64,000 nt of DNA from Nemania diffusa. Its lineage: Eukaryota > Ascomycota > Sordariomycetes > Xylariales > Xylariaceae. This document shows, one piece after another, positions 22,045 through 36,108 of the stretch. Under the pieces are notes generated by a model that saw only the letters and a program-made list of their open reading frames with translations, had not been told where the DNA came from and did no database searches. The first letter of the stretch is position 1. Each line of letters opens with the position of its first letter. Where the stretch lies: positions 6,076,001 to 6,140,000 of the forward strand of contig JBBPUQ010000001.1 in assembly GCA_038501195.1 (NCBI GenBank). Reading direction: 5' to 3'. Position numbers and translations under genes: made by a program.

Positions 22045-23313
22045 TTTGACGGTGTTTTGCTGTTAACTTTACTATGAAACAAAGGCGTTAGTTACGAATG
22101 GTTACTTTTTTTCCTCGTAACAGATGTGAAATCGAGGGGAGAGCGGGGTGATGAGTATCAGTAGATCGTTCCACTGCTCATTTGCTCCTCCTACAACAAG
22201 AGAAAGTCAGTAAGAGAGGAGATGGTCGACGACGAACCTAGAAAATGGACAAAAAGTAAAGTAGAGATGGGGAGGAATGCACTCGCAAGCAACCACCGAC
22301 CAGCTGTGGGTTGTTGCGAAAGGCAAAGATGGCGACAAGCAGGTGGGAGAGTGCGGGTGCAGGTGGTCGTAGGGAAAAAAAGGAAAATTTGTACGTGTAG
22401 AGGCAGTAGGTAATGGCAAGAGCAGGAGCAGGAAGGAGGGGTTGTTGCGAGGCGGGGCAACTCGATTAGCGCACTTTTTTCCTCGCTCCGTCGAATTGAA
22501 AATCGATCTTGTGCTGACCCAATCGAAGGGAGTGGCGTCACATGTGGGCCCTGGGCTGGGTGCGGGGTACGTACCTCTTCCCTAAGTACCTAAAGTACTG
22601 CGCTCTCCTGCCTTTTCCTGCCTTTCTCGCCAATGGCACACCCCGGCAGATCCCCGGCCGTCAACAATCAACCTCCCTAAGACAGACAGCCTAAGGTGGC
22701 GCCGTCGCGGCTGGTGGACAGTGCTATCAACAAGAGAGGGCTAGAACCCTCACGGACTAATAAATAGCACTTATTTCTTCTGCTTATCCGTGCAAATATC
22801 CCCTCCAACAAATCACGGGTGAAGTGTGTAGTAATTAATACCAAGAGAACTTACCAATTAGTTGGTGTATATGTGGTCGCAAGCTAGATGTTGCGTATTC
22901 TGAGAGTCGATTGCTCTACGAATTCTGTGCATTCGTTTATCATACCGGCCTTTTCTCGTCAACTGCAGCAAACCCGCCCAGTTAAGTACTTTTTACGGGT
23001 TGTCCTACCCACAAGTACCCAAATTTCTTAGTTGGAGCTCCAGCAAGCTTGCAGTATTACCTCGGTGCGGTGGCCCCTGCAATTCTGCACCTTAAACATA
23101 CTTCAACACTACCCAGGTAAACTGTATTTTCGCTAGCAAACTCTGCAATAGCCTCTAGCAGATAGAAAAAAAGGCAATCACCCTCCTGAACCTCAGTAGG
23201 CAATCTGTCTTCCACTTCCACCCCCCAATTTCCTTCTATTCAACATTAGTGACTGTGCACCCAACACCCCCTCTATCAGATCTCAATCCTACTACCTAGC
23301 ATCTAGCATCATC
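22045..23313. promoter_or_regulatory. Divergent promoter region of EF-2 and F-box-like gene
   Basis: No gene is seen. The EF-2 side has long pyrimidine tracts (on the minus strand) and a short 5' leader. ORFs on both strands at 22191-22541 are low-complexity Pro/Ser/Leu and not credible. The right part (23080-23310) is a C/T-rich leader for the gene at 23314. Confidence 0.45.
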
Positions 23314-24762
23314 ATGGATCCGTTTAACGAATTGCCGCCCGAACTCCGATTAGAGATTCTAATCGCTACCAACTCTAAGCGCTCGATCTTGCAGCTCATC
23401 AGAGCCTCGCCCATCATGCTTAGACAGTACGTGTCATTCAAGGAGTTTATCGAATGCAAACTATTTGACGTTGATGCGGAGTTCGACGACGATATGCTTA
23501 ACGATGCCATAGCAATCATCCAGTTTCCAAGCCAAGGAGATGATCGTATGTCGTGGCTTATTATAGACCACGAGAAACTCTGGTTGGAGGGCTGGTTTGC
23601 CAGTGCTTGGAAGGAGAGGGCTCCTATAAACAACAAAGTAATATTGACTCAAGGTGAAATGAAGCGGCTGTATCACCGGCTAGTCATGGTAGTTGAGGAT
23701 TACCTCACGAAAGCAACAGCTGCTTGCCCCGCCCGGGAGTATTGGTGTCTCCCGCATCGAGGAGGTCAATTGACGTTTAAAGACCGTGCTATATGTGCCA
23801 GGCTCGACTTGACACAGTGCAATAACGCAGAGCGACGGCGGCTTCTAAAAGCCTTTCTGAAGTATGAAGCGATCAGTAAGTTCTGCTACTTTAATGGCGT
23901 GAAGCGATGGCTTTGGCATCACAGGTACCATTCAACAGAGCAATTACTCGCGAGCCGCCTCCCAGTGTGGGAGAAAGAAGCTCTATATTGCGTTGAGGAG
24001 TACCTCCAATCTCTTTACAAGGCTGTGCTTATCCAATGCGGCAACTCTCAGCTACCGGAAACCCCTGCCGCTCAGCATATCTCTCACGCTCCCGATGCCA
24101 GAGAGTGGGAGGACTCTGAGCCGGCCGCTCAAGAGTATGTTGAAAGTCGGATATTTAGTCCCAGTCGACCACTTGGGACGCTGACATTGAATTTGTACGA
24201 ACTTTGCCAATGGCTGGCCTGCTTTGGGTTGGATCTGGCCACCACTGTTGTTGAAGGAGCCACAGCTGGACAGCATGCACGGGCTATAGTTGGGGAATGG
24301 CTAAAAGATCTTGCAAAAAGGGGCCCGCAATGTGGTTTCTTTCGCACACTGGATTCTGGACAAACTGTCTCCTCCTTGCTTGGAGGTGATAGCATCTTTC
24401 AGGACGGCAATTATCTAGATGGCCCAGGCCTCTACCAGAAACTTTACCCGCGCATTGAGCATATGGAAGACTGGAATGGAATGGGAACTGAGCAGGACAA
24501 GTATCTTAAGCTGTACAGGTCCCGAGCATGGGTATTTCTCGACGACGCCCGCCTCTTCAAATCGGACGGAGAGGGGCCGCACTTCCCAGCGGAAGATGTT
24601 ATGTTCCCTTGCATCCGATTCAACGACATCATTGGTTCTCGGTTGAATTTAAACCTCCTAAGCTGCAATCTCAGAGCTGCAGAGTGGACGCCGATGGAGG
24701 AGTCTACGCACTTATCTCAACTGCTCTCGCTCCAGGAAGCTTCTACAGTCAGAAGGGCCTGA
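23314..24762 (+). CDS. F-box-like hypothetical protein
   Basis: A single-exon ORF of 482 residues. The start MDPFNELPPELRLEILIATN, then SILQLIRASPIMLRQYV, has the F-box/F-box-like pattern LPPELR.EIL.......L..L..ASP...R.Y, common in large fungal families. The remainder is not repetitive and matches nothing I recognise; it has several Trp-rich stretches (RMSWLIIDHEKLWLEGWF, KRWLWHHRYH) and a region RAWVFLDDARLF near the C-terminus that recurs in fungal proteins of this type. Such proteins may be SCF adaptors, but many are lineage-specific orphans. No introns needed. Confidence 0.65.
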   Translation: MDPFNELPPELRLEILIATNSKRSILQLIRASPIMLRQYVSFKEFIECKLFDVDAEFDDDMLNDAIAIIQFPSQGDDRMSWLIIDHEKLWLEGWFASAWKERAPINNKVILTQGEMKRLYHRLVMVVEDYLTKATAACPAREYWCLPHRGGQLTFKDRAICARLDLTQCNNAERRRLLKAFLKYEAISKFCYFNGVKRWLWHHRYHSTEQLLASRLPVWEKEALYCVEEYLQSLYKAVLIQCGNSQLPETPAAQHISHAPDAREWEDSEPAAQEYVESRIFSPSRPLGTLTLNLYELCQWLACFGLDLATTVVEGATAGQHARAIVGEWLKDLAKRGPQCGFFRTLDSGQTVSSLLGGDSIFQDGNYLDGPGLYQKLYPRIEHMEDWNGMGTEQDKYLKLYRSRAWVFLDDARLFKSDGEGPHFPAEDVMFPCIRFNDIIGSRLNLNLLSCNLRAAEWTPMEESTHLSQLLSLQEASTVRRA

Positions 24763-26241
24763 TCAACTAAAGACTTTTCTCAATATTCTGCTAGTGATGA
24801 CACGTTTTCTAGGTTTGTATCTCGCCATTGAGAAAGAGCAACTGACGATGGGCGGAAACATGCGACATATGTGTCGAAATGATATTATGTAGTAGACTAC
24901 CACTACCTTAAAACGACGGAGCGCCCCCCAGAAACTCGTGGCTCTAGATAGGACCTCGAGAACATTACATAAAGCTTAATGGCCGCCGTTAAATAGGTGA
25001 AACGCAACGTATAATATTTCATAACTATGTACCTTCTATTCCGAGTCCTTCTTTACCTAATTGATGTCCTTATAACGCTTTCTAGTACATGTTAAGGCTG
25101 ACTGACTGTTAATGTCTAAACCTCAAGGAGGTTAAGACTACAGCACGGGCCTCAGCCCGGTCTATATAAGCTAACAAGATAGGCTTCACTGGTCTAGATA
25201 AAATTTCCCTCCTTGTGCAATAATAATCCCTACCTTAAGACAGCATGAACATCAAGCGTGGATGGCATGGAGAGACTATCGCTGTTTTCGGCAGCTTGCA
25301 CAAGTCTTGCGGGGCGCGGCGCTAACTCTTCTGCCCGAAGAACTCTTCTCGGTCTGACTGTTCGGCTCATTAATAAGCTTCGAGCTCCCCCACCTTGACG
25401 CTTTGACTGTACCGAGCTATGGGCAGTTCTCCATTCAAAAAAGCCACTGCTGATTGGTTAAGAGCTCCAAGGTGTGCTGTCACCAGTGAGCTCAGCTCAG
25501 CTACCTTCCAATAGCTTTGGTGGGTACCCAGGCATTGTGTCATTTACCTTCGCCTCATTTGCACTCATCATAAGATAAACGTATGTTGCGAGACAACACT
25601 ACCTTGCGCTATAGACCATGTAGATGTCTCTTTACCGATAGACGCATCCTTCATCCTCGGTGTATACGCGTACAACTCTAAAAGGCCCGGATGATTCACC
25701 TGGCGAGGCTGTAAGGTTCATCATATGGCCGCAGATACCAAATTAGTGATCTGAAAGCTTGTGTCCTGAGATGCATTAGGTTCGGCTACCGGCCTGACTC
25801 ACGACAAGCTCAGCCTCATGTCAGGAGGAATTATCTAGTAATAGCACAAAAAAAAGGAGTTCAAGAAAAAATTTGACCTACAACAATTAAACAAATCTAT
25901 AGAACAAGTTCATAGGTATGACGGTCTATGAATTAGTAGTGCATGTATTTTTGTTGTAGACTAGTACAACAGTGTAGACTAAGATGAGGCAAGAGAAGGC
26001 GAGAAAAATGGAAAAAATGAGCGACAGCGGAGGCTTTAAAAAATTACAACACGAGATGAATAATACTATAACACTATCTTTCCCTAGTGAACAATGCGCG
26101 AGCCATCTAATTACATAATGCCGTCCTCTTCATCTCACAGACCGCCACCAAACAAAATAAACACATAAAACGCCCAGCTATGCCGTGCCATATTACAAGT
26201 CCTGCACCTCAACTCGAACACGATGTGAGTGTGTAAATGCA
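24763..26241. other. Intergenic region, 3' of two genes
   Basis: About 1.5 kb with no supportable gene. It has a hairpin-like GGGCCTCAGCCC at about 25146-25157, poly-A and AT-rich patches at 25845-25900, and the presumed Csf1 3' UTR at its right end. Confidence 0.4.
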
Positions 26242-29200
26242 TCACGACCCGAGGATCTTCGCATACGCGTCCTCGACCTCGCCGGCGAGCTCAAGCAGCG
26301 CAACAATAACAATCTGATGCGTGAGATTAGGCAATCTGTCTCTATGCAGCCCGATCCACTCCAAGGGGGGCGTGGCCTCGCCCATGTCGCGCAGCTGCGG
26401 CGTCTCGATGATGGGCGGCTCGAGCGCCTCGTACTCGTACTTGGACAGCGGGACGTTGACCTCGGCCGTGATCTTCTGCTGCTCCAGGCCCTGCTTCTGC
26501 TCCTGCCGCTCGCCGGCGGCGCCGTCCTTCTCCGGCTCCGGCACGCCAGTGACCTTGATCGCCGACATGGTCGGCAGCTCGCGCCCCCACACCTGTGCGA
26601 GCATGCGTGAGTGCTTAGCCCACATGCCGCGGATGTAGCTGATGCGCGAGTAGTTCCACCCCACCTCGACCTTGCCCTCGAACGCGCTCTTGAACTTGTA
26701 CTGGATCGTGCGGGACTTGCCCTTCTGCCACGTCTCCATCACGGCTTCCACCTTAGGCACCTTAAGGATGGTGCCGCCGCGTGAGCCGGTGGCGTTTTGT
26801 ACCACGTGCTCGACCTGGATGTCTTTGACAGCCTTGGGTGCTTCGGGCCCGCGGACGCTGGCTAGGCCTATCCGCAGCTGGCCGAGGGTGAGGCCGAGAA
26901 TGCTGTGGATACGTTGTTCTTCCATGCTCGCCGTGAATCTTGCTTGCGCGTTAAGGGCCTCGAGTTTGAAGACTTGGTGATCGGAGAAGGTGCTTGGGAA
27001 AATCCCCAAGTTGAGCGCCCTAAGCGTTACTACAACATCGGTGTCTAGGGATATAGGCGATTTTGCGGTCTTTTCCTCTGGGTCTATTTTGGTAGGAGGG
27101 GGCACCTCTGTGATAGACCGACTGGCCACCGACCTTCGCTTCATATACTTCTCGATCTCTCGTAAGGATGTCTCATAGTTCGCCTTGCGTTCCTGGATGA
27201 ACCTCTGAATGGCTTTCCACAACGCGGCCCCTTGAGCCGCTGATGCGATAATGCCAAACACCTGGACGGCCTCTCCATCAAATATAGCCACGAGGCGGTC
27301 GCCAGAACGGCCTTTATGTTGACGAACATTATACATGAGAAATTCCATAGCGGATATGTCTGCGACGAGGAAAGCTTGGTAGTCAAAGGCAGCCTTTAAC
27401 TTGAACTGACTGAAACCGACCGATGCTTGGATTTTGGGCGTCTCGTTCAACGCTTGCTCCCGCTCCGGCCATTTTATCGAGGTCCGGAGCTTGAAGCTGC
27501 GGAGCGTGACGAATCCGCTTAAACGGCCATCGCAGTTGATGCCAATCTCTTCGAACCCCAAGCATAGGTTTTGTTCCCAGTCCGATGTCTTCTTAGAAGA
27601 GATCCAGAAATCTTTAATAGCGAATTCAGGTTTACCAAGCGATTGGCCGAGGTCAATGGCAACGTCCAGGGCGCTGATGGAGATAGTGGCTGTCCATGGA
27701 AATGCGGCCGTAGCTGCTACTTGTTGGTATCTTTGCACTAAATGGGCCTGAGAAGCCGACTCTCTTGTTGTCTCGGTTACGGGCGCTGTCGAACCTTGCC
27801 TGACCTCCCTTGGGATCCAAATCTCACGGAAGAGTAGGAAGTCATGGACTTGTCTGGCATTGATTGCGACTTTCATCGGGCTCATTTTAACGATGGCGGA
27901 TAGACCACTCGTGCCACTAACGTGCTTACTATTCATTAACGAGAGTACGATTGAGTCAACGTCGAAGCTGCCAGTCGACTCCCGAGAATACACGTGTTGC
28001 ACGGCCAAGTGAATCTTGCTGAAAGTGCCAGATAACGCAAAGAAATTTCCATGCTCCGTAGATTGAACTGTGTTCACAGTCATATAGATGTCGTCACATC
28101 CTGCTGTCGCGGCAACTCTGCCAATAGGCTGACAGCTAAGCGTAAACTCCTGCTTGCAAATGCGCAGACCGAGATTTAACTTGATACGTCCTAGTACTGT
28201 ACTGGGGTCGGCAGTAAGAATGTTTTCCTCATCATTTGGTTTCGCCTTTGGAGGGATTTCCCTCTCTGTCGCGATGGGATCAGAAGGCCTAGGGGGGTTG
28301 TCGCTAACCACCTCCTTGATACTCGATGATATATCCATAATAAGTGGAACGACACTGGGCAAGAGTAAGTTACGGGACGGCTCGATCTTAATTTCCCCGT
28401 GCAAGCTAGCAACGTCTTTGCCATCATCCCTATACTCGGCTTTCCACGCCAAGCCAGGCGTTTGGAGTGCAGTGCTACTTCCAGCCCCCTCAGCGCTAAA
28501 CTGTCCATACTTTCCAGCCAAAGTGTGACGGCTACCAGTTTTTGACCCTGTCGAATCAAAGCTTTCCCTTTCTGGGCTCTGTCCAGACAGATACACCACA
28601 GCGCCGGCGAAGTCGGCGTCAAGTAGCACAGACTCTAGTCTCTTCCTGCCGAAGAAAGAGCGTCCGGTCTCGACTGCATCTTTTGTTAATTTATCTCTGT
28701 CATCATCTCGCGCAAGTATCGGTGCCCAGTGCTGCGAGGCGCGCTGGACGTTCTCAATGGATAATGTGATCGAGTCCTTAAGATGTGCGGCTGGGACGAT
28801 GAAACCGGAGGTTAGACGAAGGTCCAAGGATTTACCTACTGCTTGAAATGCAAGCCGTCGGGCATCCGGGGTAGAAATGAAAGCTATGTTGAAGATCATC
28901 TCAGGCAATAACGCCGAGTTCGATGACCGTTGAAGTCTGTCCCCATCCGAAGGAACCATTTGAAGTTGAAGATCCTCAATAGTTAGTCTAGCAGAGTTAT
29001 GTTTGCGAGTAGCGAATTCTATCATCTTCACAGATAGGTATAGATCTTCTTGCCCTAGCAGCAGTTGTTCTGGGCTAGCTGTGACGAGCCAACCAATCTG
29101 AATGTTGCGGACCTGGAAGGTGTACATCACCGATGCCAAAAACGAATCGAATATATCGCTTTCGGTCTCTTGGGTCTCATCATTGATGGCTATCCGTGGT

Positions 29201-32200
29201 TTTGATTGTCTCAATTTCCGCAGGTATTCAAGCTCCCGCGACGTGTCTAACCTTTTAAACTTGTCCCGCATATGCCCTAGGACACTGACAAAGGTAGATA
29301 CAGTATCTGGTGAAAGGTTGACTGAAAATTCGTCTGACATGAAGTCAAAGGCTCTCAATACCTGCCCGTCTTCAAGCTCCCGAGTAGAGGCAGTTATTAA
29401 AGCGCCGAAAGCGAGGTTACCGCAAGACCTCATACCTGTGTCGGACTCTTTCATTATATCGAACCCGATTTTGCGGACATTCACATGGACCTCGGGATTA
29501 TCCAATGTGATAGATGGGTCTATCTTGTTTGCAACTTGAAGGTGAATGCGATCAAGGAAAAACGAAAGGAGTGCAAAACGCTCGGGGTTTGATTTAATCG
29601 GTGCATTTCCCGAAATCCTAACGCCAGCGAGCGTCGCATGGACGTTGTATATCAAATTTGAGTTTTCTGATTTTGGAACGGGAGTTGGGGGCGCAGAGGA
29701 ACCGAAAAGATCTTGTAAATGGTCTTGTATAATCTTACCCTGCTGCTGGAGCTCACTGATCGCATTGGATATTTCTGGACGATTAAGGGCAGTGAGGAGA
29801 CTGTACACAGCGGAGACATCAAGCTCTACAAGCTCTAACGAGCCAAATACCTCGATTGAGTGTTCCTCAGGAGTGCTATGGCTGATTATTCGACCATTCA
29901 TGGGAGGTATTTGCAGCAAAGAAATGCTCTTGGGTGCATTGGTAGATCTGACTTGCATGTCGTGAGAGTTCTCTTTGATGTCAAAATCAATAGAGAAATG
30001 CTTCCCAAAATCGGCTGCCATAGTCGAACGTGACACTGTGCCTGTTATTATATATGTCAGAGATTGCAAGAGGGGAATTGTGATAGTATAAGAGTCTAGG
30101 AACATTGCTAGGTTGAGCGAGAATGAGGAGGCCAAGTTGGTATCTGGTCGCTTGGTAGGTGATACTGAAGAAGGGGTAGCTGATTTTTTCTGTAACTGGC
30201 GGAGTTGGGTCACTTCGTCTATGATCAGCAAATCTACTACCTCAGCTAGGACTAAGGGGTCTTGACGGATATTAATGTCAAAGCTCTGGCTGCTCGCTGC
30301 TGCTCTGATTGCATGCCTCAGAGAATCCCCTGAGAGTAATGACTCGTGTGATACAATGACAGCTGGGTTAGTAAGACGAGTTGTCGCCAGTTCTTGCGAG
30401 TGATTTAGAATATATACAACTGCAGTATCACAACTGAGTGCAACATTGGTATCTGTCGCCCCTGGCCTGGAGTGTCCGTTTACTACTGACAACTTGAGAT
30501 TTTCACATCGAGGCTCGATCGTTAAGTTGATCGTGTCGAGTGATATAGTGCCTCGACCCATTACAAAAACGAGATGGAATAGTTGTGACGGTTGACTGTT
30601 TGTCGGGGCTTTTCGGCCGGCGAGTTGGTTGTCTTCGGGTGGCTGAGTCTCTGCTGCTAAGTATAGAGGCAGCAATTGGTCCACAAGCTCGGTAAGTTCC
30701 CAGTTGAGGTTAATACCAACCTGCGTACAATACAGGTTGGCAATGGTTAGCGGACCTTGAGATGCAGTCGGCTGATTAGGATTATCTTCTCCGACAATAT
30801 TTCTGTTACTAACTCTCGCCGTTAGATCCAGAACCAAAATCTGGTTACTATTTGGACTTGGGACAAGGCCAAGTCTGAGCTCATGCACTCTGCATATGGC
30901 CATCCAAGGGACGTATTCTGAACGAGACGACTCATCTGGATGCTTTCCGAATATGTTGTCTAAAAGCACGGTATGACCAGTGTCCTCAAGATCCCAGCTT
31001 CGCCAGTGATCGAAAGCGGCGACAACCAATTCTCTTACGTCTTTGGGAGTTTCCGTTGAACCATTTAAACAATCCCGCATAATATTATTCTGGGAGCCTG
31101 GGGTCAAGGTGGTCCACATGTGGCGCAAGCGAGTGACTAGTTTCCAGGAGTCGTAAGCCCGCAAATGCCTCCTGGCTGCCCTTAAAACGGCTGAAGGCCG
31201 AACCACGAAAGATGGGTCACCCACTTTATGCCCCTGTACCGTAACGCTGTGTGTGAAGTACTTCAAGCGTTCATGATCAACTGAAGAGATCGTTGAGAAA
31301 AGGGCTCCCGTCTCTGAAAGGAGGAAATTGGTTCTGCGGATGAGAGAGGCAAAGTATTCGACACGAGCGGATGACGATGTCATGCGGATTGCGCCTATGT
31401 CAGCATTGAAATAATTGACTTCCTGTGAGCCCATCAATGCCATCACCCTCTCAACCTCGACTAATGCCACGCCTTGGATCTTACCCGAGGCGGTTAGTTT
31501 CTCGGAAGCAGTGAGAGCAATGTGTGCCAGTTGAAAGTGGAATGAGGGTAGTGGTTTATCTGGCAAGAGAATACCGTCGGCCGTGATGCCGCCTTTTTCA
31601 GATCTAATAGCGAATGCTAGATCTTCTAACGACACATCATATTGGTCTTGTTGTTGAGGAAAGTCATCTACTTCAGAATTGTTTAGGAACTGCACGCGGG
31701 CATGGGGGAGACGCAGGCTAATGTCCGTAATAGTACCAGCCATTTCCCCCTGCTTTTGCATTGCAAATATGTCTGATACTGCTCCGATTTGCAAATTATC
31801 AAGCAGATCTTCAGGTTGGGTTGGCTGAAATGCCCTTATGAGAGCTGCTAGACAACGGAGCGATGCAGCATTTAAGAAGAAGCTTATGCCAGTCGGGAAG
31901 TCGAAGAGTAAGCTTTGGTGAGAATGGTCTTGCGGAAACTTCTCGGGATCAACATCACCCAAGCCAAAATCAGAATCATTCAGCTCCCGGCTCTTTCTAT
32001 TGTGCTCGTCGCCTTGGGCTATCCCACCCGATGGGATAAACTGGGCGGCTTCTAGCGGGAAATATGGTGCAAAGAATTGGCTTGTAAAGGCTACGGTCCT
32101 ATAGGCGGGATCTGATCTACCACTGCCGCCCTGGAGGTCTCCTAACGGCGAACCTCGACTAGGAGAATGGGAGTAGTCGCGAATATCCTTTTTAGAATTG

Positions 32201-35200
32201 CTTCCAGAGGTATGGGAGGGACCTGAATGAGTAAAGGAGCGCTTAGCAGATTCCGACGATTGTTGAACTTTGGATGAACTTCGCCGGATGCTGTCAGTTT
32301 CGCTTGAGCTTGCGAACGAAAGAAACGAACTCTTATGACGGAGGCGGCCTGACCCACGCAAAGATTTAGATGAAGGGGTCGATCTCTTATCGCTCACAAC
32401 GGTAGACAGGGCTGGCTGAGGGACTGTAGGGACACTTTGAGCAATAGGGTCTACAGGATCCGGTTGGAAATTGTCGAGCACGTCTAGCATCAGGAGAAAG
32501 TCTGTACGGTGCGTCCGTTGATCATGACGCCTTATGAGCTCCTGTTGTAATTGTCTCGCATTTGCAAAATCATACTTCTTACCGACGAGAGCGAAATGAA
32601 AGTTGGTTTGCAGGAAAATGTCTGCCTCCACATGAGACTTCAGCCTTGAATTATGCCTCGCCGCAGACTCTGACTGAATACATGAAAGCTCAAGACGAGG
32701 AATCGAGATGTCAGCACGCCTCGAGTAGTGAGTCCTCGCCCAGTCATTATAGTCAACCTGAATAGGCCCAGTAGAGCATAGGAAAGCAGACTCTTCCACG
32801 TGTAGCCATAGATAAACGGACTCGGCATAAACACGTAAGAATGTCACGTCGTGAACTACCGGGGGAGATAGCACGGCGTTCTCATCGTCATCAAGCGAGA
32901 ATCCGAACGCTTTCCCACCTTGGATAAGAGCTGTTAGGAACTCAGCTGAGCATTCGCCAGTAATAGCCCCGATATTCAAATCCCAATTGCAGTGATAAGT
33001 TGGCTCCGAAGGGGGCAATCCGAAAAGGCGATGGCCATAAACGGCAAGTCCATCTATAAAAAGTTGAGTTTTTGATACAAAACTTGTAGGACTAATGGCC
33101 CCCCCTTCCTCGTCTCCCATGGAAAGGCTAAGTGGGGTGAAACACAGATCCAGATCCATATAATAGTTCGTAAATCGAAGGTCGACGGCGAGGGATGCAG
33201 CTTCGATGGGGATGTGACGCCTTGCCGAATATAGATTTACGGGCAACATGATGGTAGGGTCATCGGCTCTGATAGTCAGCATCACGTCTAAGTCATTCGA
33301 TTTCTTTGGGGGAGGGCGAGGGGCTACTGCCGCATGAGAACCTTGACCGTCAACTCGAAGGATGTGTTGGTATTCGTCAAGAGTCTTGAAGTGAACGTGT
33401 TCGCCAAAATAATTATCCTTTAGCAGCAGGAAATATCGAACGAGGAAACCATATAAGTAGAATTTTAGAGATTGAGCAGTGACGTCGAGGACAAGAGTGT
33501 CAGTATTAGCAGGCGAGGTGGTCGTATTGTAATGATATTTCCCATCGAGAACTAAATTTTCTATATTCCCTATATCCTTGGAGGTTAGGAAAGTTGCTTG
33601 CGTGTTCCACAAGGGCGCATGCAATCCAAGAGACAGAGTGTCTGCCTCGATCTTGAACGGCACCACATTCTTTGACGGGCGGAAAGTATCGAGATTAATG
33701 CGAGTATCGACCTTCAAGCAAGGACTAGATAAGATGAGGTAGGTATTTTCATCCATGTTTATAGGGTCATTGATAATATTGACGTCGTTGACATTGATGT
33801 ATAGTTTGAGATTGCGCAGGCTCAAGTTTAATAGATACTTGAAAGGGGTATAGAGTAGATACTCGGATGGCGGGCCAGTCCCCCAATCGTCGACGAGGTC
33901 TATGAACAGAAACGTGTGTTCTCGCAGGAGGAAAAGCTCCATCCCGTCACTATCAACATCAAAGCGCCAATTGCGGAGGCCGTTCCACTTCAGAGGCGTG
34001 GAGAGATCACATGAGATACGTTGGGCACCAGATCTCCACAGTAGACCATGATTGACGCTTGTAGACACCTCTGTCGAGGGTAAGTCAATCTTTAGGACAT
34101 TATGGTATCCGGTCGGCCCCGGCAGCATATCCATATTATACGAAACTGTAGCATTTGACCCAATTCTGATGTCAAGCCAACCATTTGGGCGCTGTTCAGC
34201 GGCGGCTGTGGTAGCATATTTCCGATTACGGCCTCCCGCTCGGCCACCTTGTTGGTCATGCTCCCGCTGCTGCTTCATGGTGAGCGCTTCTTTCTTCCAC
34301 TTCCAATTCTTGGAATCTTCTCGTGTAGGTATCTTGAGCGTGACTTCATCGCTGAGCTCTAGGTAGAAGTTAAAAGTTGTAGGCACACGATCTGACCCAA
34401 TAGGTAGCGGACTAGCGGGAACAGCATCTTTACAGAGGCCAGGAAAGAAGACTCTTTGTAGTTCAGCCCGCTGTCTGTCTGCCCATGGGCCATAATTGAT
34501 AGCACCCCCGTTTAGGGCTAAACTGATTGCCCAGGCAGGTGGTGCGGCTCCATTGATGTAGTCGGGGTCATCCGGGTCTATGGATGAAGGTTGAGACCTT
34601 GCGCCCCTCGACACCTTTGATGGGACATCCCAGTAGATTTTTAGCGTACCGGAGGGACTATCGACCACTGTATTAACTGCGGCATAATCAAGAGATGACC
34701 ATCTCAACTTGTCGTCTTCGTCCTCGGCATTTAGATAGCGAGATAAGCCTTGCCAGCGGCTCAACCCAGGAACAGGTGGCTCTGCCGGTGCGATGCCAGT
34801 CGTAGAGTCTACTGAGAAAGATTCCACTGATTTCCTCCAATATGGCAAGAGGTTCCGTAGCCGTCCTAGAGCCCTGCGACGGTGTCTTCTAAAAAAAGAC
34901 CGATGGTGGGCGTCATTGGAATCTGAAGCTGCTTGCATCTCGGCTTGTTTCTCCCTGACAGCCCTAGTAAGCTGGTCCTCTTTGTAACCTTCATGCTCCA
35001 CCATCTCAAGCACCGGGTTATTGAAGTCGATTTCGAACAGTTGCCGGTAGGGATCGACTGTTTGACATTTGGTAGCATCTATATTTCCAGACAGGGACTT
35101 GGTCTTCACGATGAGAAGAGATTTAGTGTTGTCGTTTCCCATAACCAGGGCGCCTTTATCGCACTCGAAGTGGATTGGATACAGTTGCAGCGTCAAAGGG

Positions 35201-36108
35201 AACGCATCTCTGCCTTCTAGCACGTCCCGATTCTCAGAGCTAGAAATACTACTAGGGGACTTAGGATATCGCATCTCGAAAGTATCTTTCTCACCGCCAT
35301 CGACACCCCCTTTCGTCTCTTCTTCGCCGGCATGGCTGTCCGATTCTCTGGAAAACCCGCGCCGCCGCCGGGGCCTCGCGGAATCAGTGGGAGGCTTCTC
35401 GTCGTCCCCGTCTACTAATCCACCATGGCGGCCATTGAGACTCCTACCCTCCTTACCATCCTTATTACCAGACAGCGAAGGATCGTCTATAGCGTTGGTC
35501 ATGGCATTCAACATTGAGTCGTATGCAGCGCTACGGTTATACACAAACCACTCCAGCCCAGACACGGCAATATTGATGCGACACGGCAGCTTTTGTCGCC
35601 CGTTATATGTATTGGGGGGAGCATCTTCTCCGATCTGGGAGGACCGCTTATCAGGATAGACCTGGGCATGGCGAACCCGACGCAGCCAGTATGACCAGGT
35701 AATATGGCCGTTCTGGATAAGTATGGTCTCGTTATTCCCGTGGTAGCGCAGGCCGGTGAAGAAGAGACGGCCGCCGAGCAGGGACAGTTGAAGGGCCTGT
35801 ATGTCGATATATATGCGATATCGGTGCCACGTGTAGGCACGAATGACGTTGGAGACAATGGATGCTACTACTCTATTAAAGTACAGTAAAAAGAACACCG
35901 CTCTGTGAGGGTATATGTGTCAGTAAGTACTGGAGAAGAGATAGCGCCCACGAGAGCTAGAGGGGATGGTAAAGCTCACAGTACTCCAGTCACAACGTTG
36001 TATCCAAGGAACTCGCTAAAGAAAAAGGCGTGTTAGCACTAGCTTGTAGAAGAAGGCAGTCTTCGAGCACCAGGTCGAGGGAGAAGGGGTCTTATTATTA
36101 TTACCCAT
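26242..36108 (-). CDS. CSF1: Csf1/BLTP1-type bridge-like lipid transfer protein
   Basis: The model has three exons on the minus strand: 36071-36108, 35980-36015 and one 9,661-bp exon 26242-35902, giving 3,244 residues. The N-terminus has a single hydrophobic helix (GVLAVFFLLYFNRVVASIVS) followed by IRAYTWHRYRIYIDIQALQL and SLLGGRLFFTGLRYHGNNET, the signature start of Csf1 (Tweek/KIAA1109 in animals). The body is a very long series of beta-rich segments, as expected for a repeating-beta-groove rod, with a disordered insertion at about 1,200-1,270 (SSKSLRGSGRLRHKSSF). The family moves phospholipids in bulk between ER and other membranes and is needed for cold growth in yeast. Length agrees with filamentous-fungal orthologues. 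The 5' micro-exons are inferred; the first donor (GTGCTC) is non-consensus. Confidence 0.9.

Noticed and set aside
22191..22541. Minus ORF upstream of EF-2
   Set aside because: Low-complexity Pro/Ser/Leu from a pyrimidine-rich promoter.
26185..26638. Plus-strand ORFs opposite the Csf1 C-terminus
   Set aside because: Antisense to a clearly conserved gene; Leu/Arg-rich shadow.
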